A DNA stretch of 13,613 nt, taken from contig SIAT01000030.1 in assembly GCA_009691645.1 (NCBI GenBank), positions 1-13,613 on the forward strand, in the 5' to 3' direction. Positions 6,570 through 12,427 of the stretch are shown here, one piece after another (position 1 is the first letter of the stretch; each line of letters starts with the position of its first letter). The translations under genes and the position numbers were made by a program. Source of the stretch: Pedosphaera sp. (lineage in GTDB: Bacteria; Verrucomicrobiota; Verrucomicrobiia; Limisphaerales; SIAT01). The notes under the pieces are model-generated. The model was not told the DNA's origin, ran no database searches, and saw nothing but the letters and a program-made list of their open reading frames with translations.

Positions 6570-7994
6570 TTAGTATTCGCGGGTCTTTTTCACACCCGGC
6601 TGCGGCACCGGGTAGAGGCCGTTGGCGTCCGCCTGCACGGGCGCGGGCGAATCGAATGTGAGCTTGTCCGCGTCGGGGGCGAATTCGTGGGTGTGGTTGA
6701 GCATCTCGTCGAGCGTGACCTCCTGCCCGGTGTGCGCCGCATAACGGCCCAGCGAGGTCGTCAGGCTCGCCATCACGCCGCGTTCCACTTCGTTGTGAGG
6801 CTTGTCTTCGCGGATCGCCTCGGTGAGCACCTGCCACTCGGTGAAATAGGGGTCATCCGCGAGCTTCGCGTCCGACGTCCAGAGCTGGTTTTCGCGCGAC
6901 ATGGATTGTCCCTTGAACGTACTCGAAGGTCCGTTGCAGTCGCCGGATTTAGCCGCGATCGCCATGCCCTTCGTGCCGTGGACGAAGCTGTGATACATCG
7001 GCGCCGCGCCAAGCATGGTGCGGCCGTTCATGTAAAGCTTGGCTCCATCCTCGAAGGTGTATTCCACGGCATAGGAATCGAAGTTCTGATCCACGTACGG
7101 CTTACCGTCCGGGCTAGTGCGATACGTGCGGCCGCCGACGCCCTGGGCCTTGACCGGCCAGAGGAATTGTCCCGGAGGACTCTTCATCCAGCAGAGGTGG
7201 TCGATGTGATGGACGTTGAAGTCGCTGTAACCGCCGCCGCTCGCCCAGAGGAAGCTGTGGAAGCGTGAGATCTGCCACATCAGTTCGCTGGGCTTGCCGG
7301 GCAGGGTGTTGTCCTTGCCGGGATATTTCTCGGAGAAAGCCGAGCCGAGCAACCCCTGCATCCGGTAGCCGCGCATCAGCATCACGTCGCCAATCTCTTT
7401 GTCCTGATGGATGCGCGCATGGAGCTGCTGCAGGCACTTCTTGTGGCGCGACATGAGGCCCACGCCGACCTTGAGGTTCTTCGCCTTGGCGAGCTTGTTC
7501 AGCTCCAGCATCCGCCGCGAGGTCGGGCCATCCGCCGTCACGGGCTTTTCCATGAACACGTTGATGCCCTTCTCGATGGCGTATTTGAAATGCACCCAGC
7601 GGAAAGCCAGCGGCGTGGTGAAGATTGCGACGTCCCCCTTCTTCAGCGCATCAATCGCGCCTTTGTAGGCATCGAAGCCGATGAACTTGCGGCTGTCCGG
7701 CACATCCACCTGATCTTTGAATTTGTTCTTGAGGGAATTGTGGGCCCCGTCGAGCCGGTACTTAAACACATCCGCCATCGCGACGAGCTTGGGCGGGCCG
7801 CTCTGCGACATGGCATTGGCCGCCGCGCCGCCGCCGCGCCCACCGCAGCCGACGAGCGCCACCGAGAGTTGATCGCTGCCCGCCGCGTGGACGTGCGGCA
7901 GCATGACGCCCGCGAGGGCGGACACGCCAGCGAGCTTGCCGGTGTCTTGGAGAAATTGACGGCGGGTGGTGGGAGTGTGGATGATGTCGTTCAT
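6570..7994 (-). CDS. Tat-exported Gfo/Idh/MocA-family oxidoreductase
   Basis: This 474-residue protein has a twin-arginine signal at its N-terminus: TTRRQFLQ (9-16) followed by a hydrophobic Ala/Gly/Val stretch (about 20-33), with likely cleavage near HAA (36-38). The mature part is a Gfo/Idh/MocA dehydrogenase with a Rossmann NAD(P)-binding motif VGCGGRGGG (48-56), the conserved EKPVTA segment with Lys150, and a histidine cluster HHIDHLCW (262-269). These enzymes oxidise or epimerise sugars and polyols using a tightly held or soluble nicotinamide cofactor. Exported versions are abundant in Planctomycetes and Verrucomicrobia. The substrate cannot be predicted. ATG 7994 is chosen because it places the RR motif at residue 11-12; an in-frame TTG at 8042 would add 16 atypical residues. 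The gene stands alone and diverges from mpl. Confidence 0.9.
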   Translation of the reverse strand: MNDIIHTPTTRRQFLQDTGKLAGVSALAGVMLPHVHAAGSDQLSVALVGCGGRGGGAAANAMSQSGPPKLVAMADVFKYRLDGAHNSLKNKFKDQVDVPDSRKFIGFDAYKGAIDALKKGDVAIFTTPLAFRWVHFKYAIEKGINVFMEKPVTADGPTSRRMLELNKLAKAKNLKVGVGLMSRHKKCLQQLHARIHQDKEIGDVMLMRGYRMQGLLGSAFSEKYPGKDNTLPGKPSELMWQISRFHSFLWASGGGYSDFNVHHIDHLCWMKSPPGQFLWPVKAQGVGGRTYRTSPDGKPYVDQNFDSYAVEYTFEDGAKLYMNGRTMLGAAPMYHSFVHGTKGMAIAAKSGDCNGPSSTFKGQSMSRENQLWTSDAKLADDPYFTEWQVLTEAIREDKPHNEVERGVMASLTTSLGRYAAHTGQEVTLDEMLNHTHEFAPDADKLTFDSPAPVQADANGLYPVPQPGVKKTREY

Positions 7995-8005
7995 AAGTTC
8001 GAATG

Positions 8006-8035
8006 CATAAAGCTGCGAACCTGTGACGGAGTCAA
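8006..8035 (-). promoter_or_regulatory. Possible promoter of the oxidoreductase gene
   Basis: On the minus strand TTGACT (8035-8030) is followed after 18 bp by TTTATG (8011-8006). The -35 box is good and the -10 box poor. The predicted start is near 7999, leaving only a few nucleotides before ATG 7994. Confidence 0.3.
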
Positions 8036-8084
8036 CTGGCAAAGTTATTCAAGCGCGCCAAGATGGGATGCCGACAAAAAGTGT

Positions 8085-8112
8085 TTGGTCCACGGAAAGT
8101 TTCCGCCACAAT
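8085..8112 (+). promoter_or_regulatory. Possible mpl promoter with embedded palindrome
   Basis: TTGGTC (8085-8090) and CACAAT (8107-8112) are 16 bp apart. The predicted transcription start falls at about ATG 8119, which would make the mRNA leaderless. A perfect palindrome, CGGAAAGTTTCCG (8093-8105), sits between the two boxes and could be an operator. No regulator can be named. Confidence 0.25.
8093..8105. repeat. 13-bp perfect palindrome before mpl
   Basis: CGGAAAGTTTCCG has 6-bp arms around a central G and lies 13 bp before ATG 8119. It is symmetric enough for a dimeric DNA-binding protein, but only one copy was seen. Confidence 0.35.
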
Positions 8113-8118
8113 CAGCCG

Positions 8119-9501
8119 ATGATTGAAGGCGTTCGCTCGGTCCACTTCATTGGCATTTGCGGCACGGCGATGGCCAGCGCGGCGGCGGCGCTTCAAGAGC
8201 GCGGCATTCACGTGACCGGTTCGGATCAGAACGTCTATCCGCCGATGTCCACGTTCCTTGCCGAGCGGCGGATTGAGGTGATGGCGCCCTTCGTGGAATC
8301 GAATCTCGCGCATCGGCCGGATCTCGTGGTGATCGGCAATGCCATCAGCCGCGGCAACCCCGAGTGCGAGGCGGTGCTCGAGCGCAAGCTGCGCTACTGC
8401 TCCCTGCCGGAGTTGCTCAAGGAATTCTTCATCCGCGGCAAACGCTCGCTCGTCGTCACTGGCACGCACGGCAAGACGACGACGACTTCGCTGCTCGCGT
8501 GGGTTTTCGAGCACAACGGTTTCAACCCCAGTTTTCTCATCGGCGGCATCCCGACAAACCTCGGCCAGGGCGCGCGCTTCACCGATAGCGAGTGGTTCAT
8601 CATCGAGGGCGACGAGTACGACACGGCCTTCTTCGACAAGCGGAGCAAGTTCCTCCACTACCTGCCCGACGTGGCGATCATCAACAACCTCGAGTTCGAT
8701 CACGCCGACATCTTCGAGAATCTTGGCGCGATCCAAAAGTCTTTCGCTCAATTCATCCGGCTCATCCCGCGCAACGGTCTGCTGCTCGCCAATGGCGACG
8801 AGTCGAATCTGCGCGGCTTGCTGGACGTGAACCATTGTCCCGTGCGCCGCTTCGGCATGAGCCACGGGAACGACGTGCGGGCAGAGCGTCTTGAATTGTT
8901 CGGAAGCGGCTCGCGGTTCAGCATCGGCAGCTCAACTTTCACCATCCCGCTCGTCGGCGAATTAAACGTGCGCAACGCGCTTGCGGTGGCTGCGTGCGCG
9001 CTGCACTGCGGCCTCGCGGATGCGCAGATCCAGTCTGCGTTCGAAACCTTCCGCGGCATCAAACGCCGGATGGAAGTGCGCGGCGAAGCGGCCGGGGTGA
9101 CGGTCGTGGACGACTTTGGTCATCACCCCACGGCCATCGCCGAGACGGTGAAGGCGCTGCGCGTGAAGTTCCCCGGCCGCCGTCTTTGGGCCGTCTTCGA
9201 GCCGCGCTCGAACACGACGCGTCGGAAGGTTTTCCAAGACGAGATGGTGAGCGCGCTGGCGTTGGCGGATTGCGTGGTGGTGGCTCAAGTGGCTCGCCTC
9301 GACCAGATCAAGGCCGAGGAACGGCTCGATCCGGAGAAGCTGATGCTCGATCTGCGAGCGACGGGCAAGCCGGCCGCTTATCTGTCGGATGTGGAGGCCA
9401 TCGTGGCGCACGTCGCGAAGGAACGCCGCGCGGGGGATGTGATCTGCGTCTTCAGCAACGGCGGCTTCGGCGGCATCCACGACAAGTTGCTGAAGTCGTA
9501 G
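8119..9501 (+). CDS. mpl: UDP-MurNAc:L-Ala-gamma-D-Glu-mDAP ligase Mpl
   Basis: Mpl attaches recycled murein tripeptide directly to UDP-MurNAc in the cytoplasm, returning it to peptidoglycan synthesis. The 460-residue product closely parallels E. coli Mpl (457 aa): VHFIGICGTAM (8-18), SDQNVYPPMSTFL (35-47), GNAISRGNPECEAVL (73-87), the ATP loop GTHGKTTT (115-122), EGDEYDTAFFDKRSKF (163-178), NNLEFDHADIF (189-199), DDFGHHPTAI and EPRSNTTR further on, and the C-terminal FSNGGFGGIH. The NVYPPMST and EPRSNT segments distinguish it from MurC, the related UDP-MurNAc:L-Ala ligase. Earlier in-frame starts exist (GTG 8023, ATG 8068). ATG 8119 is chosen because the conserved region begins seven residues later, as in E. 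coli. There is no Shine-Dalgarno site. It is monocistronic, diverges from the oxidoreductase gene and converges on the TPR gene. Confidence 0.95.
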   Translation: MIEGVRSVHFIGICGTAMASAAAALQERGIHVTGSDQNVYPPMSTFLAERRIEVMAPFVESNLAHRPDLVVIGNAISRGNPECEAVLERKLRYCSLPELLKEFFIRGKRSLVVTGTHGKTTTTSLLAWVFEHNGFNPSFLIGGIPTNLGQGARFTDSEWFIIEGDEYDTAFFDKRSKFLHYLPDVAIINNLEFDHADIFENLGAIQKSFAQFIRLIPRNGLLLANGDESNLRGLLDVNHCPVRRFGMSHGNDVRAERLELFGSGSRFSIGSSTFTIPLVGELNVRNALAVAACALHCGLADAQIQSAFETFRGIKRRMEVRGEAAGVTVVDDFGHHPTAIAETVKALRVKFPGRRLWAVFEPRSNTTRRKVFQDEMVSALALADCVVVAQVARLDQIKAEERLDPEKLMLDLRATGKPAAYLSDVEAIVAHVAKERRAGDVICVFSNGGFGGIHDKLLKS

Positions 9502-9513
9502 TGATGCGGACGC

Positions 9514-10869
9514 TCAGCGGTAACGATCAATCCACTTCAAGCTGAGCATGGTGGTCTTGTCGGTGAAGAGCGGCTTCGGAAGCTCGATCTCCATCCCATC
9601 GTTACCATGCTTGCGGACGCGCAAGTAGAGCGGGCTTTCGGGCGGGAGCAATTCGCCCTCCTCCGTCTTTCCTTTGGCGAGATGCCAACGGCCGGCTTGC
9701 TGCTCCCCGTAACTGGCCCCGGTGATCATGATGGATTCATTGCCAACGCTGAACGATTCGAGCACGGGACGGTTGATTCGCAACAGAACGGTCGCGGGCC
9801 ACGTGCCGGAGATTTTCTTCACGGTCGCCGCGCCGATGCCGCTACGGACGGTGATGTTTAGCACAAGCCGATCTGCTGTGGCGGCGACCTCGGCTTTGTC
9901 CTCCGTGCGGCGCAATTCGATTTTCAATTCGCAGGGGGCCGCATTCGTTTTGGGTGAGTTGATGACAGGAACCCCCAAAGCTTTGGCGAGGCGCCGGTGC
10001 AGTTCGGTGTAATGTTGACCGCTGCTTTTGGCGAGTTGCTGGCGGGCTGCGACGAGGTCGCCGGCGTTGGCTTCGAGCAACGCGAGTTGGAGGTTGACCC
10101 ATTCGCGGTCGGAATCGTCGCGTGCATTTTGCAGCGCCCGCGCCCACGCGCGGCGGCCTTCCTCGACACGGACCGGTCGGATGTCGTGGTAGGTCTCGGC
10201 CAGTTCGGAGGCGAGCTGGAATTTCTTCGGGTCCAGCTCGGTCGCCTTGCGATAAATCTCGAGCGCGCGATCCAGCACTTGAGTACGATCAATCTTGAAA
10301 TGCGCGGCGGCGGCGTCACGAAAGACCGCGATGGCTGTGGCGAAATTGTGGAGGTAGAGCGGTTCGCGCGGCGCGACTTCGACGGCTTTGGCGTAGCTGG
10401 CGAGTGCTCTTTGCGCCGGCTCGAGTTGTTTGAGTTGAATGGCGAGATTGCCGAAATGGACGCCGAGATTATTCCAGGCGGCGGCGCTCTTCGGATCCAG
10501 TTCGAGTGCGATTTCCCACTGGTTGGCGGCTTCCTTGTCGTTGCGTGTGTGGGCGAGGAAGCTGGCGTAGGCGTTGCGGGCGCGGGTGTGGTCGGGGTTC
10601 TTCGCGAGAAAATCTTCGTAGGTGGTGCGCACGGGAGCGAGCCGTTGCTGGATGAGTTGGCCGAGCGCGGTGCGCTGTTCGGGAGATTTTTTAAGGCCGG
10701 CGAGATTGTCGTGAAACCATTGGTGAACCTCCGTCATCGCGGCATTGTCTCTGGCGAGGAGCGTCTTGAACTCGCGTTCGACGGCCCCGTCGGACGGGCT
10801 TTGCGCGAACGCGCAGGGCAGGGAAACCAGTGCGAGGAGCGCGGCGAGGATGAGCCAACATTTTGACAC
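9514..10869 (-). CDS. Secreted or periplasmic TPR-repeat protein
   Basis: This 451-residue protein starts with a Sec signal peptide: a hydrophobic core at about 5-18 and likely cleavage after AFA (20-22). A helical region follows with tetratricopeptide-like units. The clearest lie at about 93-126 (ending IALELDP), 127-168 (AAAWNNLGVHF, ending KAVEVAP) and around 198-214 (ALEIYRKATELDP). The C-terminal part, from about 313, is rich in alternating hydrophobic residues, probably a beta-sandwich domain (LVLNITVRSG, WPATVLLRINRP, LYLRVRKHG). TPR units usually mediate protein-protein contacts, so a scaffold or assembly role in the periplasm is plausible but inferred. GTG 10869 is the only possible start, because an in-frame TAG lies four codons upstream. 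No Shine-Dalgarno site is visible. The gene ends 12 bp from mpl, tail to tail. Confidence 0.8.
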   Translation of the reverse strand: MSKCWLILAALLALVSLPCAFAQSPSDGAVEREFKTLLARDNAAMTEVHQWFHDNLAGLKKSPEQRTALGQLIQQRLAPVRTTYEDFLAKNPDHTRARNAYASFLAHTRNDKEAANQWEIALELDPKSAAAWNNLGVHFGNLAIQLKQLEPAQRALASYAKAVEVAPREPLYLHNFATAIAVFRDAAAAHFKIDRTQVLDRALEIYRKATELDPKKFQLASELAETYHDIRPVRVEEGRRAWARALQNARDDSDREWVNLQLALLEANAGDLVAARQQLAKSSGQHYTELHRRLAKALGVPVINSPKTNAAPCELKIELRRTEDKAEVAATADRLVLNITVRSGIGAATVKKISGTWPATVLLRINRPVLESFSVGNESIMITGASYGEQQAGRWHLAKGKTEEGELLPPESPLYLRVRKHGNDGMEIELPKPLFTDKTTMLSLKWIDRYR

Positions 10870-10875
10870 GCGGGC

Positions 10876-10903
10876 AGTCTAGCAAACGCCGGCGCGAGAG
10901 CAA
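10876..10903 (-). promoter_or_regulatory. Possible promoter of the TPR gene
   Basis: On the minus strand TTGCTC (10903-10898) and TAGACT (10881-10876) are separated by 16 bp. The predicted start coincides with the GTG start codon at 10869, suggesting a leaderless transcript. Confidence 0.3.
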
Positions 10904-10927
10904 CGGCTGACTGGCGCGTGTGGTGGC

Positions 10928-10955
10928 TGGACTTTTCAGGGCGCGTGATTACGCT
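10928..10955 (+). promoter_or_regulatory. Possible promoter of the HTH-MBL gene
   Basis: TGGACT (10928-10933) and TACGCT (10950-10955) are separated by 16 bp. The predicted start lies about 2 nt before ATG 10964, so the transcript would have almost no leader. Confidence 0.3.
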
Positions 10956-10963
10956 GCGCTCCT

Positions 10964-11788
10964 ATGAGTTTGGAGGATCATGTGGGCGACATTCTGCGCA
11001 AAGCGCGAATTCAATCGAAGGGGACGGCGGCGGCGGCGGCGGCGGCGGCGGGTTTGAGCGAAGACGATTATGCGATGCTGGAGGAAAGCGGCCGGATCAT
11101 CAAGCGCACCGATCTTTTCACCGCAGCGGCGCTGGTGGGAGTTTCCGGCGGACGTCTCGAAAATATTGCCAAAGGTTGGGAGCCGGAAACGGTGTACACC
11201 GAATGCTGGCGGGAGTTGCGGACAATCACCACGACGGACAATTTCAGCGTGAACTGCTATCTCGTGTGGGACGAGGTGACGCGTGAGGCGGCGCTCTTCG
11301 ACACGGGTTGGGACGCCGCGCCGATCTTCAAGCACATCGATGAACATAAACTGGAGTTGAAGTACATCTTCATCACGCACGGGCACAGCGATCACATGGC
11401 ATGTCTGCCGGCGGTACGCGCGCGGTTTCCGAAGACGTGGCTGCGCTCGGGTTCGAAACACGCGCCGGTGGATCAGCGCAATCGTGCGAACGACTTCATC
11501 CATCTCGGAAGTTTGCGCATCACCAACCGCCCGACGCCGGGCCATGCCGAGGATGGTGTGACCTACGTGGTGGGCAACTGGCCCGAGGACGCAGCGCATG
11601 TGGCGTTCGTGGGCGACGCGATTTTCGCCGGATCGATGGGCAAGGATTTCCACACGCCGGACGAGGCAAAACGGCACATCCGCGAGCAGATTCTCTCGCT
11701 GCCGCCGGACACGCTCATCTGCTCGGGACACGGGCCGATCACGACGGTGAAGCAGGAACGCGAGCACAACCCGTTCTTCGTCTATTGA
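10964..11788 (+). CDS. MBL-fold metallohydrolase with N-terminal XRE-like HTH
   Basis: The 274-residue protein has two parts. Residues about 6-72 resemble an XRE/Cro-type helix-turn-helix (GDILRKAR, then an alanine tract, GLSEDDYAMLEESG, ALVGVSGGRLENIAKGW). Residues about 85-274 are a glyoxalase II-like metallo-beta-lactamase fold with metal ligands in THGHSDH (138-144: His139, His141, Asp143, His144), His194 in PTPGHAEDG, Asp218 in VGDAIF and His256 in SGHGP. These motifs predict a binuclear zinc or iron hydrolase, possibly acting on thioesters such as S-lactoylglutathione-type substrates; the true substrate is unknown. Residues 22-29 are eight alanines encoded by a pure GCG run. ATG 10964 lacks a Shine-Dalgarno site. 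The gene diverges from the TPR gene and precedes ilvN, which has its own promoter. The DNA-binding ability of the N-terminal part is inferred. Confidence 0.85.
   Translation: MSLEDHVGDILRKARIQSKGTAAAAAAAAGLSEDDYAMLEESGRIIKRTDLFTAAALVGVSGGRLENIAKGWEPETVYTECWRELRTITTTDNFSVNCYLVWDEVTREAALFDTGWDAAPIFKHIDEHKLELKYIFITHGHSDHMACLPAVRARFPKTWLRSGSKHAPVDQRNRANDFIHLGSLRITNRPTPGHAEDGVTYVVGNWPEDAAHVAFVGDAIFAGSMGKDFHTPDEAKRHIREQILSLPPDTLICSGHGPITTVKQEREHNPFFVY
11025..11051 (+). repeat. (CGG)9 trinucleotide repeat inside the HTH-MBL gene
   Basis: Nine uninterrupted CGG units encode, in the gene's frame, eight consecutive GCG alanine codons at 11027-11050. Such runs can slip during replication, and slippage by whole units would keep the reading frame. 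Confidence 0.9.
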
Positions 11789-11830
11789 CCGTGCATGGGC
11801 GCAGCGCCCTCCAGCGTGGCGAAAAACGGG

Positions 11831-11859
11831 TTGACCCTCGGAAACGCGGTTGTTAAGTT
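11831..11859 (+). promoter_or_regulatory. Sigma70-type promoter for ilvN-ilvC
   Basis: TTGACC (11831-11836) and TAAGTT (11854-11859) are separated by 17 bp. Transcription would start near 11866, giving a leader of about 27 nt before ATG 11893. That is too short for a T-box riboswitch or a peptide attenuator. Confidence 0.5.
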
Positions 11860-11892
11860 TTGCGCCCTTCGCGCCCGTCGCGAAACAACCAG

Positions 11893-12366
11893 ATGCGACA
11901 CACCATTTCAATCTTGGTCGAGAACAAGTTCGGCGTGCTCACGCGCGTGGCCGGCCTCTTCAGCGGCCGCGGCTATAACATCGATTCGCTGAACGTCGCT
12001 CCGACACACGACCCGAAGACGTCGCGGATGACCATCGTGACGCGCGGTGACGACGCCACGCTGGAACAGATCGTCAAGCAACTCAACAAGCTGGTGGACA
12101 CGATCGAGGTGCAGGATTTCCATGACGGCGAATACATCGATCGCGAGCTGTTGCTGTTGAAGGTGAGCGTGGACGCCAAGAGCCGCGCTGAGGTGATGCA
12201 GATCACCGACATCTTCCGCGCCAAGATCGTGGATGTGCAGCCGAAAAGCCTGACCATCGAGATCACCGGCAGCGAGAGCAAGGTGGAGAAGTTTCTCGAA
12301 TTGATGAGGAACTTCGGCGTGCTTGATCTGACGCGCACCGGCAAAGTCGCGCTGCCGCGCAAGTGA
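11893..12366 (+). CDS. ilvN: Acetolactate synthase small (regulatory) subunit
   Basis: This 157-residue protein matches the IlvN/IlvH regulatory subunit, which activates the catalytic acetolactate synthase subunit and confers valine feedback inhibition. The N-terminal ACT domain (about 4-75) carries ISILVENKFGVLTRVAGLFS (5-24) and RGYNIDSLNVAPT (26-38), followed by SRMTIVTRGD. Gly14 and Asn29, positions linked to valine binding in E. coli IlvH, are conserved, so valine sensitivity is likely. The C-terminal domain (about 85-157) contains RELLLLKVSV and ITDIFRAKIVDVQP. ATG 11893 aligns with the IlvH start (MRRILSVLLEN in E. coli); upstream in-frame codons from 11860 look non-coding. No Shine-Dalgarno site is seen. 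The catalytic partner ilvB is not adjacent. ilvC follows after 61 bp, and the two are probably co-transcribed. Confidence 0.96.
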   Translation: MRHTISILVENKFGVLTRVAGLFSGRGYNIDSLNVAPTHDPKTSRMTIVTRGDDATLEQIVKQLNKLVDTIEVQDFHDGEYIDRELLLLKVSVDAKSRAEVMQITDIFRAKIVDVQPKSLTIEITGSESKVEKFLELMRNFGVLDLTRTGKVALPRK

Positions 12367-12394
12367 TTCTTCGTTTTATAAATCAACCTCACTT

Positions 12395-12408
12395 CCAGTA
12401 ACCAGTAA
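12395..12408 (+). repeat. Tandem heptamer in the ilvN-ilvC gap
   Basis: CCAGTAA occurs twice in direct tandem, followed by CCC, in an otherwise C/A-rich gap before ilvC. No role can be assigned. Confidence 0.5.
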
Positions 12409-12427
12409 CCCAAACCACCGACACACA

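Noticed and set aside
8023..8118. Earlier GTG 8023 or ATG 8068 start for Mpl
   Set aside because: They add 16-32 residues absent from E. coli Mpl, and the conserved VHFIGICGTAM begins right after ATG 8119. ATG 8068 cannot be fully excluded.
6558..8126. Plus-strand open frames (236 and 239 codons) opposite the oxidoreductase gene
   Set aside because: The minus strand carries a complete Tat-signal Gfo/Idh/MocA protein. The opposite frames show only Arg/His/Val-rich translations without motifs.
9997..10866. Plus-strand 289-codon open frame opposite the TPR gene
   Set aside because: It has Gly/Val/Glu-rich low-complexity translation with no domain, while the minus strand has a signal peptide and TPR pattern.
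11797..11809. GGGCG-CAG-CGCCC hairpin after the HTH-MBL gene as a terminator
   Set aside because: The stem is only 5 bp and is followed by TCC rather than a T tract, so termination there is doubtful.
10949..11911. Minus-strand 320-codon frame opposite the HTH-MBL gene
   Set aside because: The plus strand encodes a complete set of MBL metal ligands. The minus frame has no family signature and reads through the ilvN promoter.
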